From: Streptomyces antibioticus
GTDB taxonomy: Bacteria; Actinomycetota; Actinomycetes; Streptomycetales; Streptomycetaceae
DNA length: 64,000 nt
Reading direction: 5' to 3'
Assembly: GCF_001514065.1 (NCBI RefSeq)
Contig: NZ_KQ948433.1
Span: 1-64,000 of the forward strand
Each line of letters starts with the position of its first letter. The first letter of the stretch is position 1. A model generated the notes under the pieces. The model did no database searches. It worked only from the letters and a program-made list of their open reading frames with translations, and was not told the DNA's origin. The position numbers and the translations under genes were made by a program. Below are positions 55,373 to 63,312 of the stretch, piece by piece.

Positions 55373-58153
55373 CTACCGGTCGAGAGCGATCAGGGCATCA
55401 CGCAGGGCGGTCCGGGAGGTGATGTTCAGTTTGGGGTAGATCTGGTAGAGGTGTGCGCCGATCGTTCGATGCGACAGGAAGAGGCGCTCCGCGATCTGTT
55501 TGTTGGTCAGCCCGCTCGCCGCCAGCTTGGCGATCTCGAACTCCTGGGCTGTCAGGGTTCCTTTGTCCCCGCTGCCTCTCGTGTCGACCGGGACTGCGAC
55601 GCCGCTCGCGCGCAGTTCGGACTTGGCGCGCACCACCCAGGGCGCCGCCCCCAGCTTCTCGAACGCCCTGCCCGCCAGGGTCAGTTGCTCGCGTGCATCC
55701 CTGGTCGCGCGTCGGCGCCGGAGGCGTTCGCCGTACAAGAGACGTACCCGCGCGACATCGAAGGGCCAGTCCTCGGGATCGACGAGCGACAGGGCCTGCT
55801 GGAACAGCTCGTGGGCTTCGTCGTTGGGTGACGTCAGCGCCTCACACGCGAGCACGAACATGTGCAGTCGCGGAGAGAGCCGTGCCATCGCGGACTCCCG
55901 CAGGGCCGTTGCATGGGTGGCGGCCTCGGCGGCCCGCCCAGATCTGAGCGCGGCCTCCACCAGGTCCAAGGCGCCGGCCATGGCATGGGGCAGATACGGG
56001 GCGAGGGGTGTGAGCGGGCTGACGGCTGTGGCCTGCCGGAACGCGGTCTGGAAATCCCCGCTGCCGAGCGCGGCCAGGCTCCGCGCGTGGAAGGCCAGCG
56101 CGCGGGCGCCATGGGCTCCGCGGGGGACGGCCCAGGCGATGATCTCCTCGCAGAGTGCCTCGCAGGCCTTCACGTCACCGCGCGCGCCGGCCACCAGCGC
56201 CTGCACGAACTGGAACTTGCAGGAGAAGAACGGGTAGCCGTACTCCTTGCACAGCGCGAGCCCTTCGCCGGTCAGGCGCATGGCCTCGTCCCAGCGGCCC
56301 TTGTAGTAGTCGTCCAGTCCGATGTGGATCAAGGCGGATAGGTGCCTGCGGACGGGTGCCGCGCCCGCGCGGGCCTGCTCGACCAGGCGTAGGGACGCCT
56401 CCCGCACATCCGCCAGCCGGTCCGGGTAGACGGCGCAGGTGCTGACCCGTACGACGTGGGTCGCGTCGCCCAGTTCGGCGAGCTGCTCGTCGAGAATGTC
56501 CAGCCCCCGGTAGCCGGTGCGGGCCGGATCGGCGAAGGTCTGGGCGCAGGCCCACAGCAGATCGGGGGGCGCGGGCGTCATCCGGTCCAGGGCCCTGAAC
56601 AGCGGCGCCCACTTCTCCGGGTCACCGCTGTACCAGCACAGCGTGATCAGGGTGAACAGGGCTTCGACCAGGGCCTCGTCGGCGGCGTCGTAGTCGTGTC
56701 CGCCGGCCTCGATCGCGCCGACCAGCAGCCGGTGGGCCGTGTTGACGTCCCCGTCCTGGTTGATGAGCAGCAGAGCGGAGGCCGCCGCGGCGTGCAGGGA
56801 ACCCGCCCGGACGGCCGGATCGGCGCGGCGGGCGCCGACCAGCAGACGGGAGGCGTCCGCCAGGTCGCCGCCCGCGTCGGTGCCGATGTAGGCGGCCTCC
56901 GCCAGTCGGCGGCTTTCGTCGGCCGGTGAGACGCTGAGCCCCGCGGCACGGGTGAGGGCCGCCACCGCGCCCAGCGCGTCGCCCCGCCCCAGGCGCAACC
57001 GGGCTGCCTGCTCCAGCAGTTGGGCGACGGACTCGTCCCGCCCCGTCGTCGCTTCGCCGAGGTGGCCGGCCCTGCGTTCGGGCTGGTCGACGAGGACCGC
57101 AGCGAGCGCCTGGTGGGCCCTGCGGCGGTCGCCGGCACTGGCCTGGGCCACCACCGCGGAACCGATCAGGGGGTGCCGGAACGACATTCGCCGGGAGTCG
57201 GCGGAGAGCGCCACAAGCCGGTCGCGTTCCGCGGGCTCCAGGAGATCGGCGGCCTCGCGGCCGCCGGCCGCGGCCTCGATGACCGCGAGCTCACCGGTGC
57301 CTTCGAGCGCCGCAATCAACAGCAGTTCGCGGGTGGGGCCGGGCAGATCGGCCACCCGTGAGGTGAACAGGCTCTGGAGGCGTTCGCTGAGCGGCAGGAC
57401 CGAGGGCACCGCCGCCGGCGCCGTGCGCTGTTCGCGGTCGAGGGCGGTGGGCAGTTCCACCAGCGCGAGCGGATTGCCGTGTGCCTCCGCGACGATGCGC
57501 CGCCGTATCTCGTGGGACAGGCCGGGGTGTTCCTGGGCCAGGAGCGCGGCCGATGCCTCGGCGTCGAGCGGTTGGAGGTGGTGCTCGGTCAGCCCGCTCG
57601 CCTCGAAGAAGCTGTCGGAGGTGACGCGCGAGGCCGCGAGGAAGCCGACCCGGCTGCCGACGAGCCGTCGCGCGATGAAACCGAGGACGAAGGTGGTCGG
57701 CCGGTCCAGCCAGGGCAAGTCGTCGACGACGATCAGGAGCGGGGTGTCGAGAGCGACCCTGCGCAGCAACAGCAAGGCGGCGGTGGCGGTGAGCAGCCTT
57801 TCGGGAGCCGGCCCGCTGCCGATGCCCACGGCGACCTTGAGGGCGTTCCGGTGGCCGCTGTCCAGCAGATCGAACGATTCGATCAGCGGGAGGAGCAACT
57901 GGTTGAGGCCCGCGTAGCTGATGTCCGTCTCGAACTGCACCCCGCTCACCCGCAGGACGCGCACGCCGTCGGCCGCTGCCTGCGCCGCCACGGCGTCGAG
58001 GATCGCGGTCTTCCCGATACCCGCCTCCCCTGACAGCAACAGGGCCGCACCGTGGACGGAACCGCTGAAGTGGGATCGGACGAACTCCAGGTCCCCGTCC
58101 CGCCCGATCAACCGCCCGGACGCAGGACGCGACAATGCGGCGAGGTCGTTCAT
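55373..58153 (-). CDS. LAL-type LuxR family regulator (large ATP-binding)
   Basis: Start taken at ATG 58153 (MNDLAALSRPASGRLIGRD), with GGGGGA about 11 bases upstream; ATG 58255 would add 34 residues without a good ribosome site. The 926 residues comprise an AAA-type ATPase (P-loop SGEAGIGKTA at 41-50, Walker B LLIVVDDLPWLD), a long helical TPR-like region and a C-terminal LuxR helix-turn-helix (LTAQEFEIAKLAASGLTNKQI and SHRTIGAHLYQIYPKL). LALs activate polyketide and peptide clusters in response to ATP and ligands. Convergent with the response regulator (53 bases). Confidence 0.9.
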   Translation of the reverse strand: MNDLAALSRPASGRLIGRDGDLEFVRSHFSGSVHGAALLLSGEAGIGKTAILDAVAAQAAADGVRVLRVSGVQFETDISYAGLNQLLLPLIESFDLLDSGHRNALKVAVGIGSGPAPERLLTATAALLLLRRVALDTPLLIVVDDLPWLDRPTTFVLGFIARRLVGSRVGFLAASRVTSDSFFEASGLTEHHLQPLDAEASAALLAQEHPGLSHEIRRRIVAEAHGNPLALVELPTALDREQRTAPAAVPSVLPLSERLQSLFTSRVADLPGPTRELLLIAALEGTGELAVIEAAAGGREAADLLEPAERDRLVALSADSRRMSFRHPLIGSAVVAQASAGDRRRAHQALAAVLVDQPERRAGHLGEATTGRDESVAQLLEQAARLRLGRGDALGAVAALTRAAGLSVSPADESRRLAEAAYIGTDAGGDLADASRLLVGARRADPAVRAGSLHAAAASALLLINQDGDVNTAHRLLVGAIEAGGHDYDAADEALVEALFTLITLCWYSGDPEKWAPLFRALDRMTPAPPDLLWACAQTFADPARTGYRGLDILDEQLAELGDATHVVRVSTCAVYPDRLADVREASLRLVEQARAGAAPVRRHLSALIHIGLDDYYKGRWDEAMRLTGEGLALCKEYGYPFFSCKFQFVQALVAGARGDVKACEALCEEIIAWAVPRGAHGARALAFHARSLAALGSGDFQTAFRQATAVSPLTPLAPYLPHAMAGALDLVEAALRSGRAAEAATHATALRESAMARLSPRLHMFVLACEALTSPNDEAHELFQQALSLVDPEDWPFDVARVRLLYGERLRRRRATRDAREQLTLAGRAFEKLGAAPWVVRAKSELRASGVAVPVDTRGSGDKGTLTAQEFEIAKLAASGLTNKQIAERLFLSHRTIGAHLYQIYPKLNITSRTALRDALIALDR

Positions 58154-58532
58154 CGAGCTGGTGTCCCCCAGAGCCGCAGTGCCGAAAGCCGGGTGCCGCA
58201 AGCCGTTGTCCACCGTGTCAACGCTCGCTTCCGCACCGCATGTCAGGGTGTCCATCTCTCGACGTCACATGTGTCAGGATACTGCGCACCCCGCTCCGCT
58301 GGGTCAGGGCGGGGCCCAGCACCGTCGCCGAGGCGGTCTTCGCCGGATCCGGGTACGGGTCGACGGCGGCAGTGGCAGATCAGAACAATAGACACATCTT
58401 GCTCCGCGGGCTGGCGGCGGCCGAGTGGCCGGTCACACCTGTCACGTTGGGGCATCCCACACACCCACACCGGGCGCCTCACCGCGAGCAGTTGGCCGCA
58501 ACCTCAAGCAACCTCCTGCGGAGGAGAACGCA
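58154..58532. other. Divergent intergenic region upstream of the LAL regulator and the small peptide
   Basis: No gene is supported in these 379 bases apart from a possible N-terminal extension of the LAL gene to 58255. It should hold promoters for both directions. Directly before the peptide gene, CCTCC-TGC-GGAGG (58512-58524) forms a small hairpin over part of the ribosome site. Confidence 0.4.
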
Positions 58533-58709
58533 ATGATCTCGAAGATCCCGGCCCGGCGGAGTGAAGGGACGATGCGCAAGCTCTACAACCCGGCGGGCGG
58601 CTCTTCCTCGACGGCCCTGTCGAAGAAGGTCGTCACCTTCAGGGACTGCGGCCCCAATTACACCGGTGGCGATGCTTGTACGCCCTGGAACGTACCCGCG
58701 ACCTCCTGA
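58533..58709 (+). CDS. Putative precursor or secreted peptide, 58 residues with two cysteines
   Basis: ATG 58533 has GAGGAG six bases upstream, one of the best ribosome sites in the window. The product begins MISKIPARRSEGTMRKLYNP, continues through GGSSSTALSKKVVTF and ends with a Cys/Gly/Thr-rich segment RDCGPNYTGGDACTPWN plus VPATS. The leader-like basic N-terminal half and compact C-terminal half with two Cys resemble a RiPP precursor. No lanthipeptide synthetase, radical SAM, YcaO or lasso cyclase gene is within the window, and a GMC oxidoreductase is the nearest enzyme (convergent). It could also be a small zinc-binding or secreted protein. An alternative start is the internal ATG at 58572. 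Confidence 0.55.
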   Translation: MISKIPARRSEGTMRKLYNPAGGSSSTALSKKVVTFRDCGPNYTGGDACTPWNVPATS

Positions 58710-58927
58710 TCCGACCCACGGACGGCCCGAGCGCGCCGTGGCGGCAGAGCTGCGGGCATGCCGAAACTGCACGGGGTTTCGCCCCGGTGCGGCCCTGACC
58801 CGCGCCGGACGGGCCAGGCCCCAGCCTTGTCGGAGCGTGCCCCGCAGGGGGCACACCAGGGACCGGACGGAACCGAGACAAGTCGGCCGCGGGCAGCGAC
58901 CGTGTCCACCGGTGCCAGCAGGTCAGG

Positions 58928-60514
58928 TCAGCCGACGTCGCGGAGGAACGCGGCGGCGCGTTCCGCGATGGCGTACACGGTCGCGTTGGTGTTGTTCGAC
59001 GGGATCGAGGGGATGACGGAGCCGTCGGCGACGCGCAGCCCCGCCAGTCCTCGCACCCGCAATTCGGAGTCGACCACGGACATCTCGTCCTCGCCCAGCG
59101 CGCAGGTCCCCACCGGGTGGCAGTAGGACTGGAAGACCGTACGAGCGTAGCGGCCCAGCGCTTGCGTGTCTGCGGCGTCCGGTCCGGGGGCGATCTCCTC
59201 GACGCCCCAGGCCGCCAGGGCCGCGGACCCAGCGATCTCGCGTGCCGTCGCGATGCCGGACAACACGGCCCGCACATCGCGTTCGTCGGTGAAGTAGGCC
59301 GGGTCGATCACCGGTGCCGCGTACGGGTCGGCCGAGGAGATCCTCAGCGTGCCGCGGCTGAAGGGTCGCATGGGGGAAACGCCGATGGTGAAGCCGTTGT
59401 CCACCGGGGCCACCGGGTTGGGGGACGGGGCGTCGATGAAGATGAGCTGCAGGTCGGGGCCGTCCAGCTCCGGCCTGCTGCGCAGCAGGCCGATGATCTC
59501 GCCGTGGTTGTTCCGGGCGGGCGGCACGGTCCGGCGGGTGCGGTGGACGATGTTGATGCGCGGGTGGTCGTGGAGGTTGCGGCCCACGCCGGGCAGCGCG
59601 TGGAACACGTCCACCCCGGCCTGGCGGAGTTCCTGCTCGGGGCCGATCCCGGAGCGCAGCAGGAGGCTCGCGCTGCCGAGGGTGCCGGCGGTCAGGACGA
59701 CCTCGCGTGCGGCCCTGGCGGTGTGCACGCGCCCTTGGACGCCGTACTCCACGCCGACGCAGCGCTCGCCCTCGAAGAGCAGCCGGTGGGCGGTGGCGCC
59801 GGTGACCACATCCAGGTTGGGCCGGTCCAGCACCGGGGTGAGATAGGCGTCGGCCGCGCTCTGGCGCCGGCCGTCGACGATGTTGAGGTCGACCGGTGCG
59901 AAGCCCTCCTCCAGGCCGCCGCTGATGTCATGGGCCCGGCGCTGTCCGATCTCGACCGCGCCTTCGAGGCAGGCGGCCAGCACCTCGTTGGGCTCGGTCG
60001 TCGGGCCGACGACGAGAGGACCGGAGGTTCCGCGTCCGGGGGCTCCGCCGACGGCGGTCTCAGTGCGCTGGAAGTAGGGAAGGAGGTCGTCGTAGCCCCA
60101 GGCCTTGGCGCCGCGGTCGGCCCAGCTGCCGTAGCTGGTGCGGTGGCCGCGGGCGAAGACCATGGCGTTGATCGCGGAGGAGCCGCCGATGCCGCGGCCC
60201 CGGGGCAGCGGGATGCTGGGCCCTGGCCCGGCCGAGGGGTTGTCGCTGTGCTGCGGAACGGTCGTGTCGCCCCAGCTTGCCTCTGTCTTGACGAGGGTGG
60301 GCCAGGCGGGCGGGAATGCTACGGCCTCCGGCAGCTCCGAGGCCGCCGTTCCCGCTTCGAGGAGCAGGACGCGCAGCTCGGCGTCGTCGGTGAGCCGGGC
60401 CGCGAGGACGCAGCCGGCGGAGCCGCCGCCGACCAGGATGATGTCGTACGCGTGCTGCCGAGCATGTTCCGGATCAGCGGAGGGCATCGGACGAGGTGTG
60501 AGTGAGTCGGGCAT
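58928..60514 (-). CDS. GMC-family FAD oxidoreductase (choline dehydrogenase-like)
   Basis: A 528-residue protein with the N-terminal FAD motif VGGGSAGCVLAARL near 28, the GMC signature GRGIGGSSAINAMVFARG near 106 and the C-terminal active-site block SYCHPVGTCALGEDEMSVVD with its His, followed by IPSNNTNATVYAIAERAA. GMC enzymes oxidise alcohols to aldehydes or ketones with oxygen or another acceptor. It is the end gene of a minus-strand run with a metallo-hydrolase and an FMN reductase, though 59 bases and a palindrome separate it from the former. The substrate is unknown; the nearby putative precursor peptide is a speculative target. Confidence 0.92.
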   Translation of the reverse strand: MPDSLTPRPMPSADPEHARQHAYDIILVGGGSAGCVLAARLTDDAELRVLLLEAGTAASELPEAVAFPPAWPTLVKTEASWGDTTVPQHSDNPSAGPGPSIPLPRGRGIGGSSAINAMVFARGHRTSYGSWADRGAKAWGYDDLLPYFQRTETAVGGAPGRGTSGPLVVGPTTEPNEVLAACLEGAVEIGQRRAHDISGGLEEGFAPVDLNIVDGRRQSAADAYLTPVLDRPNLDVVTGATAHRLLFEGERCVGVEYGVQGRVHTARAAREVVLTAGTLGSASLLLRSGIGPEQELRQAGVDVFHALPGVGRNLHDHPRINIVHRTRRTVPPARNNHGEIIGLLRSRPELDGPDLQLIFIDAPSPNPVAPVDNGFTIGVSPMRPFSRGTLRISSADPYAAPVIDPAYFTDERDVRAVLSGIATAREIAGSAALAAWGVEEIAPGPDAADTQALGRYARTVFQSYCHPVGTCALGEDEMSVVDSELRVRGLAGLRVADGSVIPSIPSNNTNATVYAIAERAAAFLRDVG

Positions 60515-60525
60515 GCTGTGTGCTC

Positions 60526-60543
60526 CTAAGATACGTGTCTAAG
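60526..60543 (-). promoter_or_regulatory. Imperfect palindrome upstream of the GMC gene
   Basis: CTAAGATACGTGTCTAAG reads nearly the same on both strands (14 of 18 positions symmetric). It lies 12-29 bases before the GMC start codon, where a TetR-type repressor would block transcription. No TetR gene is in the window. Confidence 0.45.
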
Positions 60544-60573
60544 TTATGACCAAGGTATCAACGATCCTCACCT

Positions 60574-61458
60574 TCACACGTTTCTGGGGGGCGGCAGAAT
60601 CGCCGGGGCGGGCACCGGCGTCCAGTCGGTGCCGGTCATCCGCCCGAATGCCTGGTCGCCGAAGTGGAAAGCGAAGCCGATGGTTCGCGGTCGTGCCAGT
60701 TCTGCCGCGACGCGCTGCCGGGCGGCCGTAACCGCCTTGTGCTCCAGGTCGGGCCGGGAAGGCCATTCCGGGTGTGTCAGCTGGGCGGGTGTGTGGAACA
60801 CGTCCCCGAACACGACCACCCGCTCCTGTCCCGCGGAAATGACGTACGAGGTGTGACCCGGCGAATGGCCCGGCGTCATCAGCGCCCGGACACCCGGAAA
60901 GATCTCCTGGCCGTCGTCGAAGGGCGTATGAGCCGCTCCTATGCGCCTGAGGACGTCCGCAGCCGGGGCTCCCGGGACCTGTGTGCCGCACGCGTGCGGG
61001 GCCCATTCGGCGGCCGCGACGAGGTAGCGGGCCCGGGGGAAGGTCTTCTCCGGGGCGAACGCCCAGCCGGTGTGGTCGACGTGCAGGTGGGTGAACGCGA
61101 CTGCTTCGATGTCCCCGGGTGCGTGGCCGAGGGTGCGCAGCACCGAAAGGAGGCTGCCACTGTCGCTCGTTCCCACCATGTCGCCGGAGACCTGGATCGG
61201 TCCGCTGACCGGTCCCAGCCCGGCGTCGATGAGCAAGCGGCGGCCGGCCCGCTCGACCAGCAGGCCCCCTGCGGACATCGGGAGACGGCCCTGCTCGTCG
61301 AGCGCCTGCGGGTGGTCGTTCCAGAATCGAGGATCGAAGTCGGGGAAGAAGGCCGCCGGCAGCATCGCCATGGCGCCGTCGACGACATAGGTCAGCCGGA
61401 CGTCGTCCAGTTGGAGGGACCGGACGGCGGACTGCTGGTTGAGAGCACCGATCTCCAC
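60574..61458 (-). CDS. Metallo-beta-lactamase-fold hydrolase
   Basis: A 294-residue protein with the zinc motif HLHVDHTG near 124-131, a later GHSPGHTSYV near 200 and GDVFHTPAQL near 222, as in lactonase/glyoxalase II-like members. It may open a lactone or hydrolyse a thioester or ester. It lies 12 bases after the FMN reductase gene and likely shares its transcript. Confidence 0.88.
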   Translation of the reverse strand: MEIGALNQQSAVRSLQLDDVRLTYVVDGAMAMLPAAFFPDFDPRFWNDHPQALDEQGRLPMSAGGLLVERAGRRLLIDAGLGPVSGPIQVSGDMVGTSDSGSLLSVLRTLGHAPGDIEAVAFTHLHVDHTGWAFAPEKTFPRARYLVAAAEWAPHACGTQVPGAPAADVLRRIGAAHTPFDDGQEIFPGVRALMTPGHSPGHTSYVISAGQERVVVFGDVFHTPAQLTHPEWPSRPDLEHKAVTAARQRVAAELARPRTIGFAFHFGDQAFGRMTGTDWTPVPAPAILPPPRNV

Positions 61459-61470
61459 GTTGCGTTCCTT

Positions 61471-62034
61471 CTACCGGCGAGGCTGCGAGGCGAGTTGGGC
61501 GAGCGCGTCGAGCAGTTCGCAGAGCAGCTTCTGCGCCGGCGTGCCGTCCGGGAGGCGACCGTCGTCGTCGAACTGCTGGTGCGCCTGGAAGAGGAGGAAC
61601 TCGGGCTGCTGCACGACACGGGCGTTCATCTTGTGCAGGACCTGGCGCAGGGCCAGCTGCGCTCGGACGGTGCCGAAGGGGCCGGGAGAGGCCCCGATGA
61701 CGCCGACCGGCTTGAGCTGCAGCACGGGCCCACCGTCCTGGGACGGACGGGAGAGCCAGTCGAGGGCGTTCTTCAGCGCTCCCGGTATCGAGGCGTTGTA
61801 CTCGGGTGAGGCGATCAGGACCGCGTCAGCGTTCTGGACGCGGTGGCGCAGCTCGGCCACGGCGGGCGGCGTGGGGTGTTCCTCGTCCTCGTTGAAGTGG
61901 GGAAGGCGCCCGAGGCCGTCGAAGTGGTCGAAGCGATCGACCGCGCTGAGGCGTTCGGCCTCCCGCAGGAGGGCGGTGTTGAACGAGTCGCGGCGCAGGC
62001 TTCCGGACAGGGTGAGGATGTCGAGGCGAGTCAC
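61471..62034 (-). CDS. NAD(P)H-dependent FMN reductase
   Basis: Start taken at GTG 62034 (MTRLDILTLSGSLRRDSFN), with AAGGAAG five bases upstream; GTG 62049 is the alternative. The 187-residue flavodoxin-like protein has the flavin loop SGSLRRDSFNTAL near residues 10-22 and ASPEYNASIPGALKNALDWLSR near 76. It would reduce FMN, quinones or azo compounds and could supply reduced flavin to an oxygenase. It starts a small operon with the MBL-fold hydrolase and is divergent from the Lrp-type regulator. Confidence 0.88.
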   Translation of the reverse strand: MTRLDILTLSGSLRRDSFNTALLREAERLSAVDRFDHFDGLGRLPHFNEDEEHPTPPAVAELRHRVQNADAVLIASPEYNASIPGALKNALDWLSRPSQDGGPVLQLKPVGVIGASPGPFGTVRAQLALRQVLHKMNARVVQQPEFLLFQAHQQFDDDGRLPDGTPAQKLLCELLDALAQLASQPRR

Positions 62035-62132
62035 GGTGTCTTCCTTCACGGTTGCGGAGCAGCCGGGCGGAACGCCGTTCCCGGTCCGCCCGGTGATGCG
62101 ATGTGATTCATCCTCGATGGACTGACGGTATG

Positions 62133-62202
62133 ACGCCAGAATGGGTCAAGCAGAAGCCGTTACTACGCCAACGATCTTGATTAAAGTGGCGTTCATGCGC
62201 CA
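62133..62202 (+). promoter_or_regulatory. Three helically phased GCCA repeats upstream of the Lrp-type gene
   Basis: ACGCCA at 62133, ACGCCA at 62165 and GCGCCA at 62197 start exactly 32 bases apart, about three helical turns each, so they lie on one face of the DNA. The last overlaps the start codon and is part of TGGCG-TTCATG-CGCCA. Lrp/AsnC octamers wrap DNA with such phasing, so this is a likely autoregulatory site that could also control the divergent FMN reductase operon. Confidence 0.5.
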
Positions 62203-63184
62203 AAGTCTCGACGAGACGGATCGGCGGATCGCCGCCGCCCTCATCGCCTCACCGCGTGCCACGTGGCGGAGCATCGCCCACAGTCTGCGACTGTCCGAAC
62301 GCACCGTGGTGCGCCGGGCCGGTCCGCTCTTCGCCGACGGCACGCTGCGCGCCACCGCCGAACGCAACCCGATCCGCTTCCCCCACCTGGTGCCGATGGC
62401 ACTGCGCATCCGTTGCCGCCCCGACCGCATCAGGACGGTCGCCTCCGTCCTGGCCCATCGGGCCGACACCTTGTGGGTCGACATCCTCGGCGGCGGCGAC
62501 GAGATCAGCGCCCTCGTCCACCTGGAGGGCACGGAGGAACGCAACCGCCTGCTGCTCCAGGACCTGCCGGCCACCGCCGCGGTCCATGGCTGGACGTCTC
62601 ACACACTGCTGCGGATCTTCCCGGCCTCTCTCAACTGGGGTTCACGCCTGCTCGACGAAGAGGAGACGAAACGACTGGGGGTACGGCCGTTCCCGCTCAG
62701 TTCACGAGCACCGGCCGAACCCTCCAACGCCGACACGGCGCTGATCCAGGCGGTGACCGAGGATGCCCGCACGGACTACGCCACCCTCGCCCGGCGGACC
62801 GGCACCACCGCGCGCACCGCCCGTCGCCGGCTGGAGGCACTGGTCGAGGACGGGACGATCCGGCTGGTCACCGAGACCGACCTGGCTCTGCTCGGACTGA
62901 GCGTCAAGGCCCAACTGTGGCTGTCCGTCAAGCCGAGCGCCCTCCAGGCCGCCGGGGAACGCCTCAGCCGCGAGCCCGCCGTCCGCTTCACCGCGGCGAC
63001 CACCGGACCCGCCAATCTGCTGGTGATGGTGACCACCGCGGACTTGGACGCCCTCTACCGCTTCCTCACCGACAGCATCGGTGAGATGGAACAGGTCACC
63101 TCGATCGAGACCACTCCGGTTCTGGCGACGGCGAAACGCAGTGGCCTGATCCGGCCTGGTTTCACCCACCCGGCCCGATCCTGA
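62195..63184 (+). CDS. Lrp/AsnC-family regulator, tandem HTH-RAM form
   Basis: Start taken at ATG 62195 (MRQSLDETDRRIAAALI), where the HTH begins; ATG 62141 is in frame but adds 18 unrelated residues. About 329 residues hold two copies of the Lrp layout. HTH 1 is SIAHSLRLSERTVVRRAG, with a ligand-binding RAM domain after it. HTH 2 is TLARRTGTTARTARRRLEAL near 205, followed by a second RAM-like domain (VKAQLWLSVKPSALQAAGERL). Such double Lrp proteins mimic a dimer in one chain. No good ribosome site was seen. It probably senses an amino acid or related effector and controls the divergent reductase operon. Confidence 0.85.
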   Translation: MRQSLDETDRRIAAALIASPRATWRSIAHSLRLSERTVVRRAGPLFADGTLRATAERNPIRFPHLVPMALRIRCRPDRIRTVASVLAHRADTLWVDILGGGDEISALVHLEGTEERNRLLLQDLPATAAVHGWTSHTLLRIFPASLNWGSRLLDEEETKRLGVRPFPLSSRAPAEPSNADTALIQAVTEDARTDYATLARRTGTTARTARRRLEALVEDGTIRLVTETDLALLGLSVKAQLWLSVKPSALQAAGERLSREPAVRFTAATTGPANLLVMVTTADLDALYRFLTDSIGEMEQVTSIETTPVLATAKRSGLIRPGFTHPARS

Positions 63185-63254
63185 GAGACCCGGCCCCGCG
63201 ACCGGTTCAGCTGCGCTTCACCGCGAGAGTGCCGGGACGTGGAGGAATTGACGT

Positions 63255-63289
63255 GAGTGACGTCACTCGATGATCACTGAACAATGTTC
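63255..63289. promoter_or_regulatory. Two perfect palindromes upstream of the flavin oxidoreductase
   Basis: GAGTGACGTCACTC (63255-63268) and GAACAATGTTC (63279-63289) are both perfect inverted repeats, 10 bases apart, 24 to 58 bases before the oxidoreductase start. They look like operators for one or two dimeric repressors; no candidate repressor other than the Lrp-type gene is adjacent. Confidence 0.5.
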
Positions 63290-63312
63290 CTCCGCCCTTT
63301 CGTGGGTCTGAC

